64,000 bases of DNA from assembly GCA_943735955.1 (NCBI GenBank), contig OX030962.1, positions 2,134,610 to 2,198,609 on the forward strand, read 5' to 3'. Position numbers and translations under genes: made by a program. The notes under the pieces are model-generated. The model was given only the letters and a program-made list of their open reading frames with translations. It searched no databases and had not been told where the DNA came from. This document shows positions 23,591 through 50,830 of this stretch, piece after piece. This DNA comes from Piscicola geometra (taxonomy: Eukaryota > Annelida > Clitellata > Hirudinida > Piscicolidae). Position 1 is the stretch's first letter. Each line of letters begins with the position of its first letter.

Positions 23591-25568
23591 TCAAACACAC
23601 AACTCAGAGTTCATATTGAGTATAAACCTCTGGTTCTTCAAATCAATGCCCTCTTCCACAACGTCAAAAAATGGCAACGCCTGCACACTGACAAGAAGAC
23701 ACTCGGTGCTACTAATCACTTCAAGAACGTTTATATGATTTATTTTTCCAGTATTTCTCGTCAATTTAAATGTCATTCCACCACGCACATCCCTACTCAC
23801 TGGACTCTCACAAGTCAGTACCCAATTGTGATTGGAGGCTTGGCAACTATTTTTAGAAGGGGGGCTTTCCAGACTTGGTCTGCCAAAGAATGGAGAGTTT
23901 CCCGCCCAAACTACTTCACCCTGGAAAGTGGTGATGATAATGATGATAAAACAAACCCCTGTATAATAAGCCTTAAACCACCACGAATGCAACCTGTGAC
24001 AAGTATTTCTCCAAGAAGGCCTTATGCGAGAGTCTGTACGATAGACAGAGTGTCAGATGTTCTAGGACACTTTGCATGGAGTGCTTGGGTTGTTGTCTGG
24101 TCGACTTGAGGTACTTTTGGAGGGGTCGGACGAGGGTCGGGAAGATCGCTTCTGCCGTCTCCCTGCTGCTCAATAGACCATTCCCTCCCCCCTCCTTCTT
24201 GCCTGTGATGATGATGATGCTGAATGCATGTGAATGCATGTGAATGGTGGATGCATGTGAATGATGAGTGCATGTGAATGATGAATGTTGGTGAATGCAT
24301 GTGAATGATGAATGTTGGTGAATGCATGTGAATGATGAATGCATGTGAATGATGAATGTTGGTGAATGATGAATGTTGGTGAATGCATGTGAATGATGAA
24401 TGCATGTGAATGATGAATGTTGGTGAATGCATGTGAATGATTGCACACAAAGGCACCCACTTGAAGCCCTGGTGAGGGCGACATGTTGGAAGGCTTCGTC
24501 TGCAGCTGCAACCAGCCTGTAGCGCCTCTTCAGTGTGCGTCGCTCGTGTTCCACCTCACTGACGATCCTCTCGTGCTGCGTGGTTGACGATGCGACTGAC
24601 GACGCTTTGGTGCAGATCGGAGCATCCTTGCTTGCTTCTGCGTCAATGTTGTACAGCTTGAAGGCGGGTGCTGGAGTGTGTCTGGACGGTCGGTGCATTT
24701 CGAGGTAGGGGTTGAATGCCTGGAAGTCACAGTAGTACTTGTGCAGACACCATAGAGCCAGGTCCTGCAAAGATGATGCCCCTGCTGTGTAAGCCTTTGA
24801 CACGCCATCTGGAGAACGTAATATTTTTACAACAAAGCGAGTCTGGAGTCTTTTGATTTCTAGGTAAATGACGCCAAGGTAGTGGAGGAGAAGAAGAAGA
24901 TCTAAAAATGAAGTGGAGAAATTAACGATGGTGAGGTATGAAATGTGCGTTTTTTTGTAGAGTTTGAGGAAGTAGAAGAACCAAAAAGAAATGGTCGTGA
25001 AGGAGGTGAGAAATAGAATGAGAACTTTGTTGTAGTCAAGCCTTGGAAGGAATGAAGATGAGCTTCTAAAGTAGATGGCCCAAGTGGCTAGCGAGAGAAT
25101 GAGAAGTTTGAAAGCAAGAGCCAGCAGAGAACTCTCACACTTGGAACCACAGCCCTCCACTGACCACTCTACCAAGGGCACCTTGGGAAGGACCACCATG
25201 GCAATTGGAGATAGAAAACAAGCTGTTGAGAAGAAGAAAAGCAGAATTGAAACGAAAAAGGATCTAATCTTGAAACAGATTGAAGCTGTGTTGAAGCTGT
25301 ATTTGACTTGTTGATTATTGAAAGTGCATTTCCTAAAGTCCTCAAGAGAGTAACCAAATTCACTAGTGGCTCCTGTGACCACAGTGTCGTCGTCCTCGTA
25401 AGGCTTGCCATTCTCCCGCTGCAAATTCTTCAGCCTAAAATGCTGGCGTTGAGACTCTCTTGCATCAGCTAGCAGACGAGTGTTTAGTCGCTGCACACTT
25501 GGTCTTCGGCTGCCTTGGGAATGCCGAGACCTCTCGCTTCTAGCCGAAACTACTGATTCTCCGTCCAT
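23591..25568 (-). CDS. VANGL: Van Gogh / Vangl planar cell polarity protein
   Basis: Four-pass membrane protein of the core planar cell polarity complex, acting opposite Frizzled through Prickle. Exons 25568-24461, 24202-23994 and 23920-23591 join in phases 1 and 0 to give 548 aa, the usual length. Visible parts: Ser/Arg-rich N-terminus (SARSERSRHSQGSRRPS), DDTVVTGATSE, TM segments at about 103-128, 147-167, 181-204 and 212-236, then conserved FVVKILRSPDGVSKAY, YYCDFQAFNPYL, VEHERRTLKRRYRLV, EAFQHVALTRAS, QKYLKSTRQQPKHSMQS and HKAFLEKYLSQ. The C-terminus ends in ELCV, in the place of the PDZ ligand of Vangl proteins (ETSV-like). Intron 1 (258 bp) carries no in-frame stop; intron 2 is only 73 bp. 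The start is the first ATG of a long open frame. Confidence 0.96.
24216..24440. repeat. GAATGCATGTGAATGATGAATGTTGGT minisatellite in Van Gogh intron 1
   Basis: Units of 15 and 27 bp built from ATGCATGTGAATG and ATGAATGTTGGTGA. On the sense strand they read CATTCACATGCATTCACC. Almost the entire intron is this array. Confidence 0.94.
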
Positions 25569-27841
25569 TTTTGATTTTTTTTCACTTTGACATTAAATTA
25601 TTCTCAATTTTCAAAGTCGTGGCATTCATTATTAACTCAACTTTTATTGGATTCTTAACTTCAGCTGCTAAGTTTTAGCAAAATCTGCTTGCAAATTCAT
25701 AAACTAAATTTAGTCTGAATCTTATAAATAGAATTTAAAATTATTTTTATAAAACAGATATTTATTCTGTTAAAATTTATAAAACATCAAGTTATAATTA
25801 CAAAGCCTTAGGTATCCATCTTTTATTACTAGCGCCTAATTTCGAAGAAATTATATTTAGGAAATTCCAATGAAAAGTTACTAGAAGACTTTAGATGCAG
25901 ATAATAGATTTTTAAATGAATAATTTCATAGTTGACTATTTATTCAAAAAATGATGGTGTCTTAACATTATAGGTATCCGAAAAATCTAGTGTTTTACGG
26001 TAAATTAAAGAAATTATTGCAGATTATCAAATTAGCCTTGATTATAATAAAAAATATTAATATATTTCAATATTTTCGAAAGTAATGTGTGTGAATAAGC
26101 GCAGTAATGGCACAGGATGGAGAGCAAGGCAAACATGGCTTTGACTGTTGTACGATAAGGAAGGCTTAGAAAGAACAAACACTCGAGTGTGTGTGTGTCT
26201 GTATCGTTATTTCTTTGTGCATAGATGTATGTGTGCATTTTTGATATACAGGAACTCCATATTAAAAGGATCGAAATAAATATTTATAACATCTTGTTCA
26301 GCCTTCATTCTGAGTCAAACAGGGAAAGAAAATTGAAAATCGATTTAGATTTGCCACAGTTATGAACAAATATACAGTGGCGTGTTTTTTTGCCTCCCAC
26401 TCGAAAACCCCCATTCAGAGGTGCATTTATTTAAATGTTCGACAGAGTTTCACTTAGAGACGAGCATGTTTTATGGCGATACTGTTTATAGCAACCAAAT
26501 AAAATTAAAAAAATGAATCTTTGTAAATTTCAATTTACAACCTACACATGTGAACCAAAGATGTTTGTGTGCTTTTATTTGTGAGTATGTGTTCTCTAAA
26601 TCGCTAATCAAGATCATTAGTGGGCAGGCTTGCCATTACAAACGTCCACTTGAAGGGGGGTTGAATGATGCCTTAGATACGCCTTCAATTCTTATCTTTA
26701 TTTCTCCCCTTTGAAACACCCTTCCTTCCTTCTCTCATGTTTTTCACTTCAAAATATAAACAAGTCATTCTATGGTTGTTATTATAATATAAAATCTCTT
26801 GAAATCCAATTTTTTCTGTGGATACTATTTATTTCATCATCATCATCTTCCTTCTTCTCATCATGATCATGATCATCGTCGTCGTCGTTATCATCATCAT
26901 CATTATTATCGCAGAAACTACTCACTACTTAAGTATTGGACCTGATTAATTCTACTCAGACTTATCAACTGTACAAATACGATCTATTGCCTGATATATC
27001 ATCTGTAAGAAAGAATTTATGTAGTTCAGAATCTAAGCCTTAGATGGACATTTGATGCAACTTATCATCCAAACCATTCGATGTGTTTTTTAACTCTACT
27101 AACAAGTTTAATATCCTTAGATATTTCTATCAAAATTTAAGCTGTGATCGACTTATGAGCAGAAAACATACATACAGACATACAGATAGAAACAGACAGA
27201 CAGACAAAAAGACAGGCAGAGGCAGACAGACTGAGAAGCAGAGAAACAGGTAGCGAGGCACTTGAGAGTTTGCCTTGGAGTGTGTGAGGTATAAATGGTC
27301 GACTGAGGTATGCATATAAAGATCCACTTGTTATCCTATTTTATTTTTATTTCTCACATTTATAAAGAGTTATTATCTTTTTATTTGAAATAATTTATGT
27401 CTTTATAATTAAAAAAAAGATTTTTAATTATATTTCTTGTTGTGACTGGATGCACTTCCAAGCGTTCCACTAACATTTGCCATTGTCTTGTTCGCTCTAA
27501 TTTCAAAACATTATGACCAATCCATTTTTATAAGTTTATATTTTGAAATAAAAAATACTATTTAAATAAAAAAAACTCTAATAATTTAACAAGAATTCTA
27601 AATAGAACTTGGGTAGCAGGTATATAAGAGTCTGTCGAGCATATAATGAAGAAGAAAGCTGTTGTGTTGTGATATAATAAATACAATAATCCTATAAAAT
27701 GTTTAATTTATTTGAAATTGATATACAATTAATCTGTGTTTAAGTTTAAAAAGAGAACTTGGAATCAATAAATAATACAATGTCTCAGGATCACGCTAGT
27801 AATTCATACCTTGGCAGCATTCTGAACAAAGCTTTGTGAGC
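25569..27841. promoter_or_regulatory. Divergent intergenic region, Van Gogh (-) and Frizzled (+)
   Basis: 2.27 kb between the two start codons, AT-rich, with CATCATCAT/CGTCGTCG runs near 26835-26910 and no coding exon seen. A TATA box lies on the Frizzled side. No clear core element was recognised on the Van Gogh side. Confidence 0.5.
27621..27628 (+). promoter_or_regulatory. TATA box for the Frizzled gene
   Basis: TATATAAG, followed by GAG, lies 221 bp before the Frizzled ATG. A start site would be expected near 27650, giving a 5' UTR of about 190 nt if unspliced. Confidence 0.5.
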
Positions 27842-30800
27842 ATGTGGAGGTATTTCTTTCCAATCGTTCTCCTCTCCCCTTTTCTCACCATCAATGTGCC
27901 GTCTTTAGTTTATGCAACGAGCTTAAAGCACAACAAAAACCACAACAACAACAACAACAAAAATGACTTCCTCACAAGCCTCAACTCAAGAATCGACAGT
28001 GTCTTCAACAACAACAACAACAACAATGACAACAACAACAACAAACACAACAACAACGATAATGACGAAGAAACAGAAAAATGCGAAGAAATCGCGCGAG
28101 AGTCTCTCTGCAGGATTCGAACTCGGCACTTCTACAACCACACCGCGATGCCCAACCCACTAGGCCACGAGAGCCAGTTGGAAGCAGAGGTTTTGTTGGC
28201 GACCTTCATACCCCTCCTGGAACACGGCTGTTCCCCTCATCTGGAACTGTTCCTTTGCTCTGCCATCTACCCCCTTTGCCCCCTCAACATGAAAGAACCC
28301 CTTCTGATTGGTCCATGCAGGGGCTTATGCGTCATCTCACGTGACCACTGCCAGCCAATCATGAACTTCTTTGGCTTTTCGTGGCCATCGGAACTAGATT
28401 GTGACCTATTTCCGGTGCAAAATGATGTAGGTCACATGTGTATCGAGGCGTTTCCGGAAGAAGAAGAGAGGTTGTACCTTGATTCCCGCTTCGTGGGCGT
28501 GCCTGGAGATAGTGACCATTATCCTAGAGATGAAGGTACGCCCAGGGGAGGTAGTCATGGTGATGATGGTGTTACGCAGTTTGTTGCCGAAGAAAACAGC
28601 CCACGACAAGCACCAAGCATCAACCAACATACCAACCAACTGCACCATAAACACAAATTCTGTTCGACACTTTTCAAACCGGAAGCCTACGTCGCCATCT
28701 TGGACAGAAATCGTGTCACGTGTTTCCGGAAGTGTCACTCTGACGTCCTATTTACCAAAGATCAAAAGTATTTGGCGGAGATTTTGATTCTGGGGCTGAC
28801 AGTGATGGGCTCTGTGGTGGCGAGTGGTATCATCATCAGCACCATCCTGCGTACACTGAACAGACCTAGGGGGAAGAAGGAAGATGGATGTGCATTCAAA
28901 GATGATTGTGCAACTTATGAAGGTGCTCATGATAGTAGTCGAGAGGGTTATCGAGTAAGTTATAACCTCAAGAAAGCTGGAACAGACACACTCAAAATGA
29001 GTTCCACAAGTTTGGAGAGACAAAAGGATACATACCTTCTGCGCATGTCAGTTCTATTCGTCTGCTTAACTTTTTCTTTCTTCATTTTGTTGTTTGCCGG
29101 AAGAGAAAGATCAAGTTGCCGGAAGATCAACACGCAAGCATTTAAAGTTCCCGCCAACAACCTCGTCAACCCGTTTCCTCTCTATTCAGACTCTTTTAAT
29201 CATTACTCAGTTTTACCATCATCATCATTATCATCATCATCGTCGTCAGCATCATCATCATCACTCCACACCACATCTCTTTCTCATCACCATGGCGATC
29301 CAGTGGTCTTGAATGCCTACTGCCTCCTCATCCACCTCCTCCTCCTCAACTCCATCCTCATAGCATCCTACATCCACTCCAAATTCACATTTTCAATTTG
29401 TTTGGCTTCGTGCAACATTTCTTCAAGAGGCAACACTCGAAGTCTTGCCGTGGAAAACAACTGTAGTAGAGGTGGCTCTGTTTTTGTAGTGGCAGGAAAG
29501 GGTGAGGGAATTTGTGAGTGTGGTGCGCTGTTGTTGGGGGATGGGTTGAATTCTCGTGATTATGAAACAGAAAGAAATAAAAATAATAATAAAATAAAAA
29601 TTTCAAACGATTATAAAATCAGAAAGGAGCACGTAAGTGATAATGTTACTAAAATAAATTATAATGATGATAAAAATGAAGACGTTTTAAACGAAGATGG
29701 GGAAAAGGAAGATTTGCATGCGATGTGTGGCAGAAGCAAACAGAGTTTTGAGGACTTGGCATGGGATGGAGGGTGCTCGTGTGGGGGGAGGGAATCATGG
29801 AGACGTGTGAGTGAGTCATTTGGTGATGAAGTGGGTGGAAAAGATTTGGTGAAAGATGCAAAAAAGTTGAATAAGAATGCAACGAAAAGAAGTGGACCAA
29901 AGCAACCCACCATGCATGGACCCACCCCCACAATCGACAACCACAAAGAATCAAAGTTTCTCCACAACTTGAACATCATCATCATCATCATCAGCCACGT
30001 CATCTTCTCCGTCTTCCTCTTTTTTTCCGGACTGATCGAGAGTGAAGAGTTGACAGGGTTGTGCATGACTGCACACGCCCACCACCTCATAGTCGTCCTG
30101 CCGCTGGCTGTTGAGTCTCTGCTTTGTTTTATAGGTCTGCTTCTGATGTCAACTTGTGGTGTTCTTTGTTGGTTGAGAAGTGGAAGGAAGAGTAAAAAGG
30201 AAAGAAATGGTAGTGGGGGAAAAGATGGTGGGTTGGTAGAAGGGGTTTATGGGAGGAGGTCTTGCGATAGAGTCAGAAGAGAAACTGGAATGATTGGTGG
30301 AATGGTTACTTTCCACAACAAAACGCAAACAAGTGGAGGAATGGGTAGGGTGATGGGTGGGCTGGTTGGAGTGAGCAAAAAAAAAAGGGAAAAAAAGATG
30401 ACAAACAGACCACACCAAAACGTCAAAATGCAGCAGTTGAGAAACAGCCAGTGTGGTTGTGGCTGGGTCGACAGACAAAACAAAAACTGTAATGATCAAG
30501 AATGGATTACGACAAGCAGAACTGTTGATGCTAACAATAACTCTAGAATTATTCCGTGTGAAGCCTCGTTGAAGAGAAAAAAAGATAATGATTATGATGA
30601 TGATGACTATGGTTATGATGATGATTATGGTGATGGGAGCATCCTTTGTGAATCTTATTTGTTTCCGGTCACTGCTCAAAATGGTGGTCTTGATAGTAGT
30701 GGTGGTGGAGGAAGCCACTGCTTGAAAAATGAGTTTAATTGTAATGCTTGTCTAAATAAAATAAGATGTAGTAATAATAAATGTAATAAAAATGAAAATA

Positions 30801-31831
30801 GGTATAGAAATATTATCATTAATAACAATAAAAATAAAATTAATGTTATTTATAATGGTAAAGATGAAGAGGCTCCCACCAATCAGGGTCCAAGACCACG
30901 TCACATGACTTCACGGGAAAACTTTTCTACCTCCTTATTGGCTCTTCTCTCCATCAATTCTTTGTCATTTTTTACTTTCACTTTTTGTCTTCTTTGTGAA
31001 TACCTCCACTTACCCATCCTTCTTACGTCATCATCAGAAGAGAAACCAAAACAAGGGCTGAATTTAAATTTCGGAATTTCTATTTTTAAAATAATTTCGA
31101 TAGCTACACCAGGTGTCACTAGTTTTCTTTTTTGGTGTGAAAGTTTTGTTGGTTACAAAATGGCGAGAGAAAGTGAACTTGGAAAAAAAGATTTTGCTTG
31201 CAATTGTTTTTTTGGAGAAAAAATAAATTGTTATTTTAAACAGAAAAAACATAAAACTGAAATTGATGATCGAAGCAATTTTCCTAAAAACAGACAAGAA
31301 AGACAGAAAAATCATAAAATGAAGAAAAATCAAATTCATAATCAACAAAATCAACAGTTTCAACAACAAAAAGAAGTAAAACATCAATTGCAACCGCAAC
31401 AGCAGAGTTCTTCATCTGAATCCCAAGTCAAAACTAAGACGAATAAAAAAGGCAACAACAAAAATGACAACTTAAATGAAGAAATAAAAGTTACGGACAT
31501 TTTAAATAATGAAAATAATCATAATTCAATGAGCCCTGGGTCAACGGGGTCTTTTCATGATTGTAACGACGCCCCTGAAGATTCTCGCGGTAAACTTGAA
31601 GGCTTCATTAACAACAGTAGTAACGATGAAATCAAAAATATTAATTACAAAAATACGAATACTAATTACATAAGCCCAAATAATAATTACAGAAATACAA
31701 AAAGCCAAAAGAGCATAATTAAGACTAAAGCTAAGCTAGAGACTCGGGAAGGACATAAGAATGCCACAAACAATGACGTCACTGAGACAACAACGAAACT
31801 GAAAGAAAAACAAGAAGTATTACATCTTTGA
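27842..31831 (+). CDS. Frizzled-4-like Wnt receptor, intronless with large insertions
   Basis: Seven-pass Wnt receptor; 1329 aa against about 540-600 usual. One open frame without introns; the ATG follows an in-frame GTG. Signal peptide about 1-26, Asn-rich linker, then a CRD (about 81-205) with ten cysteines and MPNPLGHES, GPCRGLC, FGFSWPSELDCD. TM1 about 311-337, TM2 about 396-420 ending AGRERSSC, TM3 about 490-515, TM4 about 709-735 then EELTGLC, TM5 about 748-775, TM6 about 1030-1055, TM7 about 1080-1105. GRER-x-SC and ELTGLC match Frizzled-4 as I recall it. Low-complexity insertions lie between TM1-2, TM2-3 (Ser/His), TM3-4 (~185 aa) and TM5-6 (~250 aa). After TM7 the Dishevelled-binding KTxxxW motif is absent (WCESFVGYKM), and a ~220-aa Asn/Gln/Lys-rich tail ends VLHL. 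Some insertions could hide introns. Confidence 0.92.
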   Translation: MWRYFFPIVLLSPFLTINVPSLVYATSLKHNKNHNNNNNKNDFLTSLNSRIDSVFNNNNNNNDNNNNKHNNNDNDEETEKCEEIARESLCRIRTRHFYNHTAMPNPLGHESQLEAEVLLATFIPLLEHGCSPHLELFLCSAIYPLCPLNMKEPLLIGPCRGLCVISRDHCQPIMNFFGFSWPSELDCDLFPVQNDVGHMCIEAFPEEEERLYLDSRFVGVPGDSDHYPRDEGTPRGGSHGDDGVTQFVAEENSPRQAPSINQHTNQLHHKHKFCSTLFKPEAYVAILDRNRVTCFRKCHSDVLFTKDQKYLAEILILGLTVMGSVVASGIIISTILRTLNRPRGKKEDGCAFKDDCATYEGAHDSSREGYRVSYNLKKAGTDTLKMSSTSLERQKDTYLLRMSVLFVCLTFSFFILLFAGRERSSCRKINTQAFKVPANNLVNPFPLYSDSFNHYSVLPSSSLSSSSSSASSSSLHTTSLSHHHGDPVVLNAYCLLIHLLLLNSILIASYIHSKFTFSICLASCNISSRGNTRSLAVENNCSRGGSVFVVAGKGEGICECGALLLGDGLNSRDYETERNKNNNKIKISNDYKIRKEHVSDNVTKINYNDDKNEDVLNEDGEKEDLHAMCGRSKQSFEDLAWDGGCSCGGRESWRRVSESFGDEVGGKDLVKDAKKLNKNATKRSGPKQPTMHGPTPTIDNHKESKFLHNLNIIIIIISHVIFSVFLFFSGLIESEELTGLCMTAHAHHLIVVLPLAVESLLCFIGLLLMSTCGVLCWLRSGRKSKKERNGSGGKDGGLVEGVYGRRSCDRVRRETGMIGGMVTFHNKTQTSGGMGRVMGGLVGVSKKKREKKMTNRPHQNVKMQQLRNSQCGCGWVDRQNKNCNDQEWITTSRTVDANNNSRIIPCEASLKRKKDNDYDDDDYGYDDDYGDGSILCESYLFPVTAQNGGLDSSGGGGSHCLKNEFNCNACLNKIRCSNNKCNKNENRYRNIIINNNKNKINVIYNGKDEEAPTNQGPRPRHMTSRENFSTSLLALLSINSLSFFTFTFCLLCEYLHLPILLTSSSEEKPKQGLNLNFGISIFKIISIATPGVTSFLFWCESFVGYKMARESELGKKDFACNCFFGEKINCYFKQKKHKTEIDDRSNFPKNRQERQKNHKMKKNQIHNQQNQQFQQQKEVKHQLQPQQQSSSSESQVKTKTNKKGNNKNDNLNEEIKVTDILNNENNHNSMSPGSTGSFHDCNDAPEDSRGKLEGFINNSSNDEIKNINYKNTNTNYISPNNNYRNTKSQKSIIKTKAKLETREGHKNATNNDVTETTTKLKEKQEVLHL
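28103..28174 (-). other. tRNA-like sequence (SINE head?) antisense within Frizzled CRD exon
   Basis: The complement fits canonical tRNA spacing over exactly 72 nt. A-box TGGCCTAGTGG is at 28157-28167 and B-box AGTTCGAATCC at 28113-28123. The D stem GCCT/GGGC is fully paired (one G-T), the acceptor arm pairs CTCTC/GAGAG, and the anticodon loop GTGTGGT would have anticodon GTG after T33. Anticodon and T stems pair poorly, so it is not a functional tRNA gene. It could be a relic of a tRNA-derived SINE or coincidence. It encodes receptor residues 88-111. Confidence 0.45.
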
Positions 31832-32305
31832 CTCCCTCTCTCCATCCTCCTCTTCTCCCTCCTCTTTTGCTTCCTCTTCAGGATCATCATCATCCTCATC
31901 ATCCTCGTTCTCTACATCACCATCCTTTCGAGCCCCTAGCTGACCCAACGCAGAACAATGTGGACATTGTTTAAAAATCCAGTTCTCTTTTTACCAGTTC
32001 TCACAGACCTTTGCAAACTACATTCAAAATCAATTTTTGAGTTTTTGAAACTAATTTCTATGGTTGAAAGGCTGACACGCCTTCAATTGAAATGACAGAC
32101 TATTTCTCAAGACCATGGAGAGCTGATGGTGGAACAGGGTGACAAATCAACAAAGTCCTGAACTGGTGCTGAGGTTGTCGAAGGATTAGGTGGAAGACTT
32201 GGGAAACAACTCGCAAGAACAAAAAGCTATGACAACTACAACAACAAAAAGTAACACCTCACATAAAAAAAATTTAAAGTTTGAACTACAAAAATTAAAT
32301 GTGAA

Positions 32306-32325
32306 AATAAATAAATAAAAAATAA
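32306..32325 (+). other. Candidate poly(A) signals for Frizzled
   Basis: Overlapping AATAAA hexamers about 475 bp after the Frizzled stop. Confidence 0.35.
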
Positions 32326-34298
32326 ATAAGCATGAACTCAAGTGGTGGTCCCATCTTACTGCACGAAGACACTCGGGAAGCAAAGGGCTCTAGCAGCCTT
32401 TTAAACTTTCACTAGGATTTATACTTCCGCTTCCGTCGAAGCATTTGCCATCATTTATTTAGAGTCTTTGTTTTCAAAAGTAGCTGAATGTGTTCGGACT
32501 AAGTGGCACCCGGCTTGACGTGTGCTTTTGTGTGAGAAGCTGAGAAATCCCTCTCTCACTTCTTTGAAATGAAAAAACTTGATTTTTTTCGAGAATTAAA
32601 ACACTCAATAAATCTGACCACAATTGAAAAAAAAATTGAATGAGAAAGTAATTAAATAACGTACAAAACAAGCAAATGCACAATTTGTTTGCCCAAATTT
32701 GATACTAACTAAAAAGTGTAGGCTTCAATCTGTAGTCCACAAATATAAAAAACAAAACTGTAAATCAACTTCTAGCGTAAAGTTACGCACACTTAAAACG
32801 CACACAATTGCATCACACAGTCGATATGCCTCGAAAAGACTCTGTTAGCGACTCCTGAAAGGACCTCCTAATTCATCGGAGCCGTGTGGGAAATCGTAGC
32901 TGCGCCAATTCATCGAGCCCCCTCGAGCCTTGCTCGCTCACCTCCGTTGAGACAGCCTAAGGCAATTAATACGAGGCTGGGCACTTTTTTGGGGAATGGG
33001 TTTTGGACGTTGTTGTTGTTGTTGGGAAAAAGAGAAATAATTTTTTTGTTTTTAATTGTTTTTTGGCTGTCAAGTCGCTACTGGAAATTGTGGTAAGATA
33101 TCAATTAAAGCTAAAAAAAACTTATAATTATTCGATTTTTTCGATTAACTTTTAAACTTTAGTTACTACTTTAACCAACCAAGCAGTAACAGAACTCACG
33201 TAAAAACTGCAACAATAACGAACTTTTATTCATCTACGTCAGACTTTGTTGTTATTCGAAGAGGTTAAATCGATGTACACAGGATGCATGGAGAAAGGGT
33301 TTCAGAGAGGGTTGGGAGGATTTATGGAACCAGATGGTGTGGAAGAAATCATATATTAGGGTGGTGAGATGGTGAAATGGGAGAAAGAATGTAGAATTGT
33401 TTTTCTATAAAATATTACAATCTTAAAGGGTGGTATGAGCAGATGTGGGTGGAATGAAGGGTTGACAGTAGAGGAGGTAGAAAAACACGCCTCAAAAACA
33501 AAAATATTAGTATTATTATTATCAAAGAATAAAATATTAAAAATATAAAAAACAAATCGATCTGAATGAAGCTGAAACTTACCACTGAAAAACGCAAAAC
33601 ATAATCACAAAGTTTTTTTCCGCTACAAATAGCTGAAAATAAATGTATTGGTTTAGTTCATTGCATCGAAACGTACTCTAGAGGGTCAGCAAAAGTTTCA
33701 TATACATTAAAAAAAGATTTCAAAAACAATTTAATAAATAATTTACAAAACTCTATGCGGGAATGAATGCAGAGGTTTTGGGAGGGTGGAGAAGAAGGTC
33801 TAGCTACAAACGCGTCTGGGAAAAATACGGCGCCAAACATATACATTTAAAACTTTTTTAAAATAGTTTTTAACCTTAAATTAGAAAAATAAGAAAGATT
33901 TAGTTTTTCAAAAAATGCAGCCATTGGTAGAAAAGAAAGCTCTATAGTTTGATCAAAGTGTAGCAAGCGAAAGTTGTATGGGTGCTGAGTGACTCAGACA
34001 TCCCATGAAGTTCGATACCCACTGAAAGAAGTCAATAAAAACAATACGAATACTGCACAATGCTTCTACTAGCGCTCAGTACAACGATGGGTTCCTTGCA
34101 CGGCCTTAGAATCGATCAGTTGCTTTTAAGTTTTGAATTTGACGTTTAAAAGGTAAAATATGTGAATTTATGATGTTTTATCAATAAATTCTATTGACAT
34201 TTATTTCGACATTGAATTTGGGAATTTTATAATAATTTATATTGATTGTCTTTGCATTTTATATGGACTCATAATATCTTGGCCGTATGTAAAGCCGA

Positions 34299-34304
34299 TT
34301 TTAT
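34299..34304 (-). other. Candidate poly(A) signal for protocadherin
   Basis: TTTATT on the + strand (AATAAA in sense), about 330 bp beyond the long-tail stop codon. A second copy is near 34201. Confidence 0.3.
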
Positions 34305-34631
34305 TTAGATTTTAAGCTTTAAAAATACAAGAGTCAAATCATTTCGGAGACACGAAACACTGGCATGGGAGGGTGTGCTGTGAGTCGACGGCGACAAGCA
34401 TGCAATTAGGAAAGGGCTTTAACGTCAAGTCAAATGCCCCTTTAAAGAATCACGCGCTTTCGATGCAAACGTGTCAGCCATTGACTCAGCACACTTTCGA
34501 AACTTTCAGGCATTCAAAAATAGAAATATCTAGAAAAAGAACGAAATAAACCAAGTTGAATCTCAAATGAAACTCTAAGCAGGAGTTTTTGCATTGATTT
34601 AAATCGAATGAAGTTTCCGGATCTTTTCTCG

Positions 34632-50830
<16,199 letters not shown>

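Larger units (their letters stand above)
31832..34631. other. Intergenic between Frizzled and protocadherin 3' ends
   Basis: Convergent gene ends. Candidate poly(A) signals lie at 32306-32325 (+) and 34299-34304 (-). A YY-rich tract follows the Frizzled stop (31830-31930). A B-box-like GTTCGATACC at 34009-34018 may belong to a degraded tRNA-derived SINE. No gene recognised. Confidence 0.5.

Noticed and set aside
27842..31831. Smoothened as an alternative identity
   Set aside because: The CRD pattern, GRER-x-SC after TM2 and ELTGLC match Frizzled-4, and Smoothened lacks these.
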